The position numbers and the translations under genes were made by a program. The notes beneath the pieces were generated by a model. It did no database searches, was not told where the DNA came from, and saw only the letters and a program-made list of their open reading frames with translations. DNA of 21,477 nucleotides from Chara braunii. Its lineage: Eukaryota; Streptophyta; Charophyceae; Charales; Characeae. The stretch spans positions 231,276 to 252,752 of the forward strand of contig BFEA01000018.1 in assembly GCA_003427395.1 (NCBI GenBank), in the 5' to 3' direction. Of the stretch, positions 9,870 to 18,237 are shown piece after piece (positions within the stretch are counted from its first letter, which is position 1; every line of letters begins with the position of its first letter).

Positions 9870-10640
9870 GGCCAGACACATTGCGTGGTCTAGGCCCGGG
9901 TGTGGACTAGCGGGGAGTATCTCTGCTATTTGCAGACCCCCTTGTAGGTCTTCAGAAGTTAGAATCAAGTCTATGCGTGATTTCGATGCTCTCTCCGTCG
10001 AGTTGTTACGGTAGCACGTAAAACGACGCTCAGTCGGGTGGCTTCTTCGAAAGGTATCAAACACATTGAGGAATTGAGAAAGATCAGCAATCATTCTCTC
10101 GTCATGTTCCATGTAAACTGGGCAGGGGGAGGGGGTCTTCAATCTGTCCAACCATTTGTCCGGAGCCGCGTTAAAGTCCCCTGCCAGGATTGTGGGGATG
10201 CCTACTGGTAGCTTGTCTTTTAGAGACTCCAAGAAGGCTTGTCTTGCCGGTGGGTCGTTGGGGGCATAGATGTTCAAAATATTTACTACTTCCAGTTCCA
10301 GCATTGCCAGTAGGTAGACCCATCAGCCCTCGTCTTGGTCCGCTGCCCAGTTAAGCATCTTCACTTTTGATCCAGGGGGGATCCATATGGCAACCCCACC
10401 GCTGCCGGTCGCGGTGAGTGGGCGCGGAAGGCCTGGTGTGGCCAGATCTCTTTATGTGTATGATTGTGGCCTTGGGTGTCCATGAGGTGAGTTTCTTGCA
10501 GGCACACGACATCTGGCCATTGTCTTCCTTCCACTCCTCTCAGTTGGTCGAAAATGGCTTGTCGTTTGGAGGTTTTTGCTGAGGCGAGTCCGTTCACATT
10601 TAGTGAGCACATGTCGAGGTCCGCTTGGCGTTTGGAGAGG
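9870..10640 (-). other. AP-like endonuclease domain of ORF2
   Basis: The exonuclease-endonuclease-phosphatase fold is recognised from its signature blocks: S-L-N-V-N-G-L near the N terminus, V-C-L-Q-E-T-H-L (catalytic Glu at 10493-10495), G-G-V-A-I-W after a frameshift, L-A-G-D-F-N (Asp near 10176-10178), S-R-I-D-L-I-L-T-S (Asp near 9969-9971) and G-L-D-H-A (His near 9885-9887). All expected catalytic positions are still present; only the reading frame is broken. Confidence 0.85.
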
Positions 10641-10725
10641 ATCCAGGTTTTGTCCCTGCCGTAAAGCGCATCAACCACATTCATCTTGCACTTTTTTCAA
10701 GTGTGGTGAGTGTACAGTGTTTGTT

Positions 10726-10743
10726 TTATTATTATTATTATTA
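10726..10743 (-). other. Six consecutive in-frame TAA codons at the ORF1 end
   Basis: The minus strand reads C-T-A (Leu) then TAA six times in the ORF1 frame, followed by AAC. The first TAA (10741-10743) ends ORF1, and 41 bp later comes the ORF2 ATG. It may be a trinucleotide expansion or a selected fail-safe stop in the ORF1/ORF2 junction. Confidence 0.9.
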
Positions 10744-11524
10744 TAGCGGCAGCCACTTCTTGGTGTCCAAGATGTTGCCTTGTTGGAGTATGCCCTTCCT
10801 GAGCAGTTTCAGCAGGAAGGTTTCTATCTCTGTCGCTGACCAGAGGTCACCGGCTTTTATTTTTAGAATCTGCAGATCGAAGAGGGTCTCCTCGTCCAGC
10901 CAGTGCAGCTCTTTCACGCTCGAATGGTCGTAGCATAGGTAGATATCCCTGATTCCAAATCTGTCCTCTCCATGGGAGATCACCAAGGCGGAGGTAGCTC
11001 CTCCGGGGAGGAGGCCGTGGGTCAGTTGGGAGATGTCTTGCTTTCGAAGGACCGGATTATCCGCCCAGGATGTCAGGGAGAGGCAAAAGATTGAGCGTCC
11101 TTGGAGGGAGACTTCACCATGGACTGTGTTGAGGGGAATGGATAGCCCTGCTTTCCAGACCCCGTGTGTTTGTCTGACCGGGAGGAATGCAATGCCCTTA
11201 TTGGAGGGTGGTGTGGAAGGTGTGGAGGGGGATTTCTGTAGCACGTGGCAAATTTTTTGTCTCCTGCTGGTGAGGGTGACCTCCGGGGGCTTCGGTGGGG
11301 GGGGGAGTGGTCAGGTCATGACACCGGCATAGCAGGATCCCAGGCCGGCAGCGCCAGGCATAGGCCATCTGCCGGTTCTGTATCCTGGGAGTCCCTACTG
11401 TTCAGTCCGTCGAGTGGGCCGCCCTGTTGCCCCTTTTGGTTATTGTGCTGCCCCGTTTATTCCTCCATGGCTAAGGGGTTTCGCGAACCGGATTGTGAGG
11501 CACCCCCGATCATATTTTTGTCGA

Positions 11525-11945
11525 GCTGTGAGGGATTTGGGCGCTGGCCTGTCTGTTCATCCGCTGTTATATGGCCCCACCCTTCCGATTGTGTATCTTT
11601 CTTTGGGGCATCATTGCAGGGTTGTACATAGGACGGATGCGTGTCTGTCTGAACTTTTGGCTGGGTATCTTCCGGGACCGTGTTGTTGTTAGACAGTGAA
11701 GAATATTGGTGCGTTGCCACCCGAGCATCTGATGTACCCCGCTGGTCTGTTTTTTCGCCAGCTGTTTTGTGTTCCGTCCCGTCCGGTTGTGGGTCAACCT
11801 GAGGGGAATCTTGGTGCGTTGTTGCCTGGGAACCTGATGTGCCCTGCTGACCTGTTTTTTCGTCAACTATTTTGTGGTTCCGCTCGTCTGGTTGAGGGTC
11901 GTTCCCTGCAGCATCACTGCAAGGTTGTGTAGGGCTTTGATGAGT
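11525..11945 (-). repeat. Imperfect ~35-45-residue repeats inside ORF1
   Basis: Three to four units share the pattern T-H-Q, then D-P-Q-P-D, then H-K then E-K-T-x-Q-x-G-T-S. The same DNA words (CTGRTSTGTTTTTTCG, GTTGTGGGTC) recur on the + strand at about 100-110-bp spacing. The composition (Gln, Thr, Asp, Pro) suggests a disordered spacer that has expanded by tandem duplication. Confidence 0.7.
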
Positions 11946-12987
11946 ACTTGTGTGGGTGCCATTTTTGCATTGTTCTGTGTGGGCATCCTTTTCCTTAGGG
12001 GACTGTTCAGGGCCAGGGGGGGGGCGGAACCGGGTAAGGACAATGTGTACCATCTTGTGGCAGATTTCGGGCCAGGTTGTCCCTTGCGGTAGGCCCTGGG
12101 TCAGAGCTGTGTGGAGGCTCGGGCTGCTTTCCAGCAGGGGTACCAGGTCTCTATACACTGTATCCCAAGCTTCCTTGCTTTTGTTCCCGAACTTCAGTCG
12201 GAGGTTTTCCATCAGCCATTCTGCTACATCCTGCAGGGCCATCCCTCGTGTGTTCTTAGCTTCCTGTGCACCTGTTTGTGCACCTGTCTGTGTTGCATGT
12301 GTTGTCTGGTCTGTACCGGTCTCCTGAGCCTCGGTCATTTCCACTTCTGGTGGGGGGGGTGCCCCGGGGATGCTTTCGACTTCCATTGGTTCGGGGCCGA
12401 ATGCATCCTCGAAGAGATCCTTCGGTGCGCCTTCCTCTTGCGCACTGGTTCCTTGAGGCACTTGTCTCTTTTCTGTGGATTGGTTTGTGTCTTCTCCAGG
12501 CGATGAGGTTTTAAGATGCAAACCATCCTGCTTCCCTTCTCCTGTCCCTGTGACAGCTAGTTTCTTCCCTGTAGGCAAATACCGCATTGCTGGTGGTCCC
12601 CAAGGACGCCGTTTTTGCCTCTCCGGGGGTTCGGGTCGCTTCTCTTCCGCGTGTGGGGTTGGCTGTTTGGGGTTCTGTTGCGCTTTTTGTTGCTTCTCTT
12701 CGGCATGCAGGGCCGGCGTTTTGGGGTTCTGCCTTCCAGCTTCTGCAGTCTTTTCGGGTCGCTGGGTTTTCTCCAGGTGCGGTGGGGTCCAGTCGTTTGG
12801 GGGCCTAGTGGCCCAACAGGGGGTTCCTTGCCCTTCCCAGGGCAGCCTTTCGCCTGCCCCGCTTGGTCCAAATCCTCAGGAATACCCACCCTTCGTGGTC
12901 ATGGTCCACTGCGTGCCACTTATTTGGTCTGCGCGGATCTTGTTGGAGTCGGCCCTTCTTTGAGCCCCTGACATTTGGGTGGTAGGG

Positions 12988-13035
12988 GCAGGCAGACTTC
13001 GTGCTCATGTGCCCATAAGCCCTGCATTTGAAGCA
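12988..13035 (-). other. CCHC zinc knuckle of ORF1
   Basis: C-F-K-C-R-A-Y-G-H-M-S-T-K-S-A-C gives C-x2-C-x4-H-x6-C, slightly longer than the usual x4 final spacing. It follows a ~100-residue block with W-V-E-L-R and I-P-Y-Q-M-G, similar in arrangement to the domain that precedes zinc knuckles in plant LINE ORF1 proteins. Confidence 0.8.
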
Positions 13036-13887
13036 CCACGGTCGAAACTTGTGGGCTGTGTGTATTTGGAAGACCCTACCTCCCATTTGGTAGGGGATGA
13101 TGTCGTCCATCGAAAAGGGCTGGTCCTTGGGCAGATCTAGGGCCAACATCAGATAATCATCACGTTGCGCCACGTAGGATGGGAGTGGGTCAATAAAGTC
13201 CACTATATTATACTGCTGGCCGAAGTCGTGGACAAAGGCAGCTTGTATCTCCACAGGGATATGTCTCAACTCAACCCAAAAGTAATCTTTCATTAGTTGT
13301 TCACGTTTCTCCTCGGGACTCACCTTTTTGGGTTGCCATGGATAGATACGCACCTCTCATCGCTCCCATTTGATTGTCTTTCATCCATCCATCTTCCGTT
13401 TATCTTCTGTGAAGAGGCAAAGGACCGTAAAGACTGAGGAGGAGAGTGGTTGGATCAGGAAAAATTCATGAACGGCCTCGGGGTTACCTTTCATTTCCTC
13501 CAGCCTTCTGCGAATCCATTTGATATTTTCGTTGACTGATTTTTGCGCCACGTCACCGAGGAAGAGCCAGTTGCTCGCATGTTGAATGTAGTTTTTGTCC
13601 CTTTCTTCTAACTTATCAGGGGGGTATGCTTTCATCATTGTCTTCCTCCCCCCTTGATCCACCACTTGGTTCTGCGAGGGGAGGAGGAAGAGGGTCATGA
13701 AGTATGCCCGTGCCGACGAGAGGTTGCGGAGGGGCACTTTTAAGGTTTCCTCCTTTCCTTGTTGTGTGTCCGGGGCGACGCGTCGTATGTTAAGAGATTT
13801 TTCTTGGATTGTGTTTCTGACGCGTTGCGCCCATGTGGGTTTTGACCCCCGTACTTTTCCTTTTTGCTTTGTACTGGCTGTCTGTTT

Positions 13888-14060
13888 TTATTTTTCTAGA
13901 GTTGATTCCTCTTCATTCAACATTTCTTCATCTTCCTCTTCTTTTTCATCTTCTTCCCCCTCGCTCCCACTCTCATCCTCCATCACCATATCTATACCCC
14001 CCTCCTCGTCCTTCTCCATCGCTTTTTCTTCTTCCTCGTTCTTTGCCTCAATCTGTTCCG
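13888..14060 (-). other. Acidic Glu/Asp tract of ORF1
   Basis: About 50 residues are more than half Glu or Asp, ending in E-E-E-S-T-L-E-K before a TAA. On the + strand this appears as a TTC/TCC pyrimidine tract. It lies just upstream of a basic segment, so ORF1 has a marked charge split. Confidence 0.8.
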
Positions 14061-14546
14061 AGGGAGGGTTTTGTGATGATGACCCGGTGTCCTCTGTGTT
14101 CCTATCTGTTTGGGATGGCTGCAATTTCGCAAAGGCGGGCATTGTTTCCCGGGCGCGCGAGGCCTCAGCCAGACTCGGCCATCGATGACGGTCCAATCGA
14201 TACAAGTCCGGGTGTGAAGGATGGCCCAATCTGGAGGAGGGGGTTCGACCAGCCGCCGGTCTTCCGTACGGGGAAGCCGCTGGCTGTCTGACCGGGTCGT
14301 GCCTTATTGCCCCTTGGTAGAAAATGAGGGGGCTCGACACCCTCGTCCTTCTATGGCCGAGATCCATGTCATGCGGTATATGTGTGCGTGGTGGCGTGTG
14401 TGTTTAGATTGTGCGATCCCTCGTGTGTGTGCACTATACTGTGATTGTGATTACCCTAGTATGATGAGTTTTTTTCTTTTTTTTTTGGAGTTATCTGGCG
14501 ACTTCCGGCCGATGGCTCTTGCTGGCTTGGGGAGATCCAGAAGTGG

Positions 14547-14607
14547 GTAAGGGGGGGGAGGCAAGTGGGGGGCAGGAGGGGGCACTTTGGGGGCTATGGG
14601 GGAGGAC
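14547..14607 (+). other. G-rich tract with quadruplex potential
   Basis: Seven or more runs of three to eight G residues occur within 60 bp (for example GGGGGGGG, GGGGGG, GGGGG). On the LINE sense strand it is C-rich and lies in the 5' UTR just upstream of ORF1. Confidence 0.7.
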
Positions 14608-14702
14608 GTGCAATCATACTTGCTCAAGGTATATTGTCGTTGCCGATTTTCACTTCTGCCTCTGACTGTCGGTGGTCCGTTCCTGATGCGTCTGTCTCTG
14701 TG

Positions 14703-14950
14703 GCCGCCCCCGACAGTTCTTCCGTTCCCACCTCCGCTGGTAGTCAAAGCACTTCAAGACTAGTGGTTGTGTCCTTCCCCCGACGTCACCCGTCCGGGTC
14801 TCAATGATGTCTGACCAATCCGCCTTTGCTTCGCCTTCCTCGCCCTTCCTTTAATGTGCAGAAGGCAGCGCGCGCAGTGCGGCCCCTAACTGCCTACTCC
14901 CTCCAGCCTTTGGCCGACGTCACACGACCGAATCCTCGCCTGTTGACAAT
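14703..14950 (-). promoter_or_regulatory. LINE 5' UTR tandem unit, ORF1-proximal copy
   Basis: It aligns with 14952-15205 at an offset of 256-258 bp. Shared words include CAGTTCTTCCGTTCCC against CAGTCTTCCCGTTCCC, TGGTAGTCAAAGCACTTCAA against TGGTAGACCAAGCGCTTCAA, CCTTTGCTTCGCCTT against CCTTTACTTCGCCTT, and CCTACTCCCTCCAGCC against CCTGCTCCTTCCAGCC. Tandem GC- and CpG-rich units ahead of ORF1 recall the promoter monomers of rodent L1; the promoter role is inferred from position. Confidence 0.75.
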
Positions 14951-14951
14951 C

Positions 14952-15205
14952 ACCCCTGGCAGTCTTCCCGTTCCCGCCTTCCTCCTGTCCTCCAGTGGTA
15001 GACCAAGCGCTTCAACCTGGTGACTGCGTTCTTCCCCTGACTTCCCCCGCCCAGTTCTCGGCGTTGTCTAACCGACCCTCCTTTACTTCGCCTTTCGTAC
15101 CCTTCCTCTCACGTGCCAAGAATAGCGCACGCACCGCCTCCCCTATCTGCCTGCTCCTTCCAGCCGCAGGTCGACTCACACGGCCGAGAACCTCCTCTTG
15201 CGAAC
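14952..15205 (-). promoter_or_regulatory. LINE 5' UTR tandem unit, distal copy
   Basis: This is the partner of 14703-14950. A third, partial unit may begin near 15210, where TGTCGACTTGTCACACTTCA resembles the unit start TGTTGACAATCACCCCTGGC, and then fades. Truncation within an outer unit is what repeated 5' UTR monomers usually show. Confidence 0.75.
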
Positions 15206-15520
15206 CTGCATGTCGACTTGTCACACTTCAGTCATGCCATGGGCTCACTCCACCTCGTCTCTGTCGGCAATAGCACGAGATGCCACGTGTCGGAACCGTG
15301 GCGGCTACAGAGCTCCACGTGGAAGCCCCTCGTGAGGGGGTCGGGCCACGACACTCGTCAGCCCGTAACGAGCTATGGTCCTGCGCCGATGTGTGACCGC
15401 ACGTGTGCTAAGCGTCGGGCTTCCTCTCAGATTTGTTCTCACTATAATCCTCGTGCCTGCCTTCCAAAGAGGTCAGAGAAGGATAACGCCCTACCGGTGT
15501 TCATGCGCGAGGCTGTGATT

Positions 15521-15590
15521 GAGTTTTGAACCCGCAACCTCATACCACAATGCGCATTTCCAACTGGTGCTCTAACCACTGAGCTGCGGG
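15521..15590 (-). pseudogene. tRNA-like sequence with A and B boxes
   Basis: On the minus strand CAGCTCAGTGGTTAGAGC forms a perfect D arm (GCTC/GAGC), with the A box at about 15574-15586. GGTTGCGGGTTCAAAACTC resembles the T arm and B box (about 15522-15540), and the spacing fits a Pol III type 2 promoter. The anticodon, T and acceptor stems do not pair, so it is not a working tRNA. It may be a degenerate tRNA or the head of a tRNA-derived SINE, and it sits exactly at the proposed LINE 5' boundary. Confidence 0.65.
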
Positions 15591-15600
15591 TCGATGTCCT
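15589..15600 (+). repeat. Candidate target-site duplication, right copy
   Basis: GGTCGATGTCCT is identical to 5261-5272. It directly abuts the tRNA-like sequence on the side away from the LINE. Confidence 0.5.
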
Positions 15601-16237
15601 AACGAGCACACGAAGAACCTTTCGTCCATCTGTTTGTGACCACCCCATCTGCTGAGCTGGTTTTGTGGCAGATTTTGTACCCCTCTTTTACTCTGTGTAC
15701 TGTCATTGCCGGAGTGGATAATTTTGAGAATCGATATGAGTTGGAGATGTGAAACATGAATTCAATATGATGTCAAAAATAGTGTGAGTTGAAGAGAGAA
15801 CGCCAAAGCAAATAGTCTAAGTTTGAGGAGGAACTCTCCTCTTGTCTCCCCCTCTTCTCCTCCCTCTTTCCCTTCCTGGTCATTCAGCTCCTCCCTTCGC
15901 GTCATTCCCATAGAGTGTACTCGCACTAATTTTTTTTCTGCTGAGTTAGGGCGCCCTTGCTATTAGACTCTTCAAGGCGCCTTCTAGCGACAACGTTATG
16001 CCAAAAAACAAAAAAGTTGAAAAAACAATTTATTTATTTATTTATTTTTATATTTTTTTACATACTCACGAGACTCTCATCCTACCACCTCTCTCGATAT
16101 ATCTCCTGGCGAACCCGCACTCCTTTTCTATCTTACCTCATGCAAGGAACATCACTCTCTACTGGAGCAACCTGACCAGAGAGCGGACGTGGGCACTCAT
16201 GCTAAATGAGCTCCCCCATTCAGCCCCAGTTGAGGCA
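15601..16237. other. Gene-free stretch with ATTT repeat
   Basis: No gene is recognised. A TTTA-type microsatellite (about 16027-16050) followed by T-rich DNA is the only feature. The two overlapping short frames here are driven by it. Confidence 0.45.
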
Positions 16238-16442
16238 CTACCTTCTTCCCCCGAACATAACGCATATGCATTGTAAATGAGTACAACGCATAGGGTGCGT
16301 TCCATTCGAATACAACGCATATGTGTTCTATTCGAATAGCCCTAAACTTTGAATACAATGCACATGTGTTCTACTCGATTTTTTTTCAAATTCGAAAACT
16401 CGAATACAACGCATATGTGTTATGTTCGGGGGAAGAAGGTAG
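16238..16442. mobile_element. MITE-like element with 38-bp terminal inverted repeats
   Basis: The left end (16238-16275) and the reverse complement of the right end (16405-16442) match at 36 of 38 positions, beginning CTACCTTCTTCCCCCGAACA. The interior repeats a word close to GAATACAACGCATATGTGTT in at least three places (near 16307, 16352 and 16402). No coding sequence is present. Size, inverted ends and lack of genes fit a non-autonomous foldback or MITE. I see no convincing target-site duplication. Confidence 0.7.
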
Positions 16443-17028
16443 CGTACATGCCTCGTTATACGGGTACCTCGGGGGAGCTAGGCGCACAGTTCTTTTTTCT
16501 CAACTAGTCCCGTGAGCAGTGAGGGCACCCATAGGCAGTGTCTGATGGTCGCCTAACCAAGGTCTAACCCATGAGCCCCCCAACGTCTAAGCACCAACCT
16601 AGCATAGCGTGGTTCATATATGGCTATTGTTGGTTGTTGAATATGCTGGTTGTTATGTGAGCTAGTGTGATATCATAGGCTGTATGGATGTATGTGGTTG
16701 CTTTCTGCAACTAATCTGTTCACTAGGGAGAATCAACCAATGGTAATGGTCGACCCTCATCAACCACCCCCAACCCACCGATACTAACCCAACCCACCGA
16801 TACTAACCCAACCCCCCAGAATGGGTCCATAGCCATCGAGAGTAGGACGCACCTCGTGATTTGACATTGGTTTCCCTACAAGGCACCCTTGCCACCAAAG
16901 GACCGCCACCGTATCACCACGCACCCAAACAACCCCTTACCACTCTCCGGCCCGAAAGAGAGTAGCATCCAACCCACATCAGCTCTCCCGCAGGAAAGGC
17001 ACACATCCCCGCCCAAATCCGTTAACGA
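16443..17028. other. Gene-free stretch with a short tandem repeat
   Basis: The 19-bp unit CAACCCACCGATACTAACC occurs twice exactly (16771-16789 and 16790-16808) with a partial third. Nothing else is recognised; the frames near 16880-17290 are open only because of the neighbouring palindrome. Confidence 0.6.
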
Positions 17029-17361
17029 CCATTTCGTCAAAATGAACATCTTTTGTTTTTTGAACGAAATTGAAACTGAGTTTTTTGGCCGAAAACTCGT
17101 CAAAATTTGTTGTTCCCGGGGGTCCGGCGTTTGTAAAACGCTGGACACCATGGCTGTACATGGACCTATCTTGAGACTAGGTACCTCCAGGCAGTCCTGC
17201 CTAGAGGTACCGAGTCTCAAGATAGGTTCATGTACAACCATGAGGTCCAGCGTTTTACAAACGCCGGACCCTCGGGAACATAAATTTTGACGAGTTTTCG
17301 GCCAAAAAACTCAGTTTCAATTTCGTTCAAAAAATAAAAGATGTCCATTTTGACGAAATGG
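17029..17361. mobile_element. Near-perfect 333-bp foldback hairpin
   Basis: The arms 17029-17193 and 17198-17361 are reverse complements with only a handful of mismatches, around a 4-nt GTCC loop. Outer ends are CCATTTCGTCAAAATG and its complement; near the centre is GGTACCTCCAGGCA. Arms this long and well matched suggest a recent foldback transposable element or a locus producing long hairpin RNA. Similar frames appear on both strands as a consequence. No target-site duplication is obvious. Confidence 0.85.
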
Positions 17362-17462
17362 CAGTTCGTTCAGAGGATCATCCCTAGCCGATATGACGAA
17401 CAGTGGAATACTAACTTCTATTTTGCAGGAGGTTGGTGCAAGAAACAACTCTGTCATCTTAA

Positions 17463-17882
17463 CAGTTTTGTGTGCAGGCAAAACGATTTGAGTTGCAACT
17501 GCGAGGTATTGATCAACAACCCCTTGTTTCAGGTATGGACCCCCTCACTATTCAATGAGTGATTTATGCAATTGTCCATTTGCCTTCTGGACATTTTTAT
17601 GTTGGACAGACGATGCATTATGCACATCAAATGGTTGTAAAAGCATTGGCATGCACGACGTTCTTCCGCTGCTTTTCGCCATCACCATCTCTACCGTGCA
17701 GTGTATAGGCAACCAACATTCAACTTTGCGGCTTCGCCCTTGGAATGCATCAATCCTACCCTTTATCATACATCTAAAGGTCTGATTGATCATGCCCTCT
17801 TTCGATGGGCTGCTGCACTCCGCGAGGGTTTCAAGGTTCAGAAACTTCGAACTCGTCACCCCGACGGTTTCAATGCAGTCCT
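17463..17882 (+). pseudogene. GIY-YIG endonuclease domain (broken)
   Basis: After an in-frame TGA at 17556-17558, the frame reads V-I-Y-A-I-V-H-L-P-S-G-H-F-Y-V-G-Q-T: the Y-A-I and Y-V-G halves of GIY-YIG are separated as in the family. About 45 bp later the frame shifts by one; in the new frame follow H-W-H-A-R-R-S, F-R-H-H-H-L-Y-R and P-L-E, which fit the Arg/His-containing helix after the motif. Upstream of the TGA the frame is open from 17463 with R-F-E-L-Q-L-R-G. The domain would nick target DNA for priming. Confidence 0.7.
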
Positions 17883-18111
17883 TCCAATAGCTAGACTGTC
17901 ATCTCCACGACAACACTTCCACCCTTATCGGTGGACACAAATCCCTGCCCCTTTGCTCCTCAGCCCCCTCTACCTCCTCATGCCTCAGCTCCTCCCATTT
18001 CCTTCCCTACCACATCAGATTATATTGTTGTTCAATCCGTTCCTGCACCGACTGATCCTTCTCACACAACATCTCTTTTACCAACACCCATTTAATGACT
18101 CTTATGTTGTA

Positions 18112-18195
18112 CCGCTTTTATCGACACCTCCTCATTGTTTACCTCTCTTGCCAACACCCCCTCACCATTTACCTTTTTTGCCAACACCTCCGGTT
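18112..18195 (+). repeat. ~31-bp tandem repeat in a proline-rich linker
   Basis: Nearly three units of type TTGCCAACACCYCCTCAYYRTTTACCTYT appear in succession, encoding P-L-L-P-T-P-P-H-H-L-like decapeptides in the frame continuing from the nuclease. It lies between the nuclease and the RT, where a flexible spacer is expected. Confidence 0.65.
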
Positions 18196-18237
18196 AGGTC
18201 CTTTGTTGTTGATCTTCGTCCGGGTCCCGAACTTGTA

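Larger units (their letters stand above)
5942..10684 (-). pseudogene. LINE ORF2: endonuclease, reverse transcriptase, zf-RVT (broken)
   Basis: ORF2 encodes the enzyme that nicks target DNA and reverse-transcribes the LINE RNA at the nick. The start is the ATG at 10682-10684, 41 bp after the TAA array that closes ORF1. Domains in order are AP-type endonuclease (10684-9800), a linker, RT (9150-8100), a C-terminal region with the zf-RVT finger (6676-6747) and a ~170-residue tail without known motifs ending at 5942. Breaks: a frameshift near 10430, TGA at 10323-10325, TAA at 9573-9575, TAA at 9258-9260, TGA at 9165-9167, TAG plus a frameshift near 9030, TGA at 7504-7506, TAA at 7144-7146, and a frameshift near 6440. 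Between breaks the reading is continuous. A long + strand frame (7274-8485) is only its antisense shadow. Confidence 0.85.
10741..14367 (-). pseudogene. LINE ORF1: nucleic-acid-binding protein with zinc knuckle (broken)
   Basis: ORF1 would make the RNA-binding protein that packages LINE RNA. The earliest in-frame start I can defend is at 14365-14367. One frame runs to 12805 with TAA at 13888-13890 and TGA at 13381-13383 and 13357-13359. Frame changes follow in the linker (12590-12800) and near 11450, and the last ~170 codons return to the first frame. Order: basic/proline-rich N terminus, strongly acidic tract, a conserved-looking domain ahead of a CCHC knuckle (12988-13035), a Lys/Arg-rich linker, an acidic/helical region, Gln/Thr-rich repeats (11525-11945) and a globular C-terminal part. 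At about 1,200 codons it is far longer than the few hundred typical of L1 ORF1 proteins. Whether it is one protein or two fused frames cannot be told from one decayed copy. Confidence 0.75.
5272..15588 (-). mobile_element. Near full-length L1-like LINE retrotransposon
   Basis: A non-LTR element of about 10.3 kb reads right to left: tandem 5' UTR units, ORF1 with zinc knuckle, a six-fold TAA, ORF2 with AP-endonuclease, RT and zf-RVT domains, 3' UTR and poly(A). There are no LTRs, integrase, protease or obvious RNase H. The order and domains match plant L1-type LINEs, although ORF1 is unusually long. At least ten in-frame stops and several frameshifts make this copy dead, yet the domains are easily readable, so insertion was not very ancient. 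It contains an opposite-strand tail insertion at 5474-5555. The 5' limit is inferred from the candidate target-site duplication; it could instead lie nearer 15200. Confidence 0.75.

Noticed and set aside
16771-16812. Telomere-like CCCAACCC tandem repeat
   Set aside because: Only two exact 19-bp units; the word CCCTAAA or its variants is not repeated.
16889-17290. Similar open frames on both strands
   Set aside because: They arise because the hairpin arms are reverse complements; the similarity is not evidence of coding.
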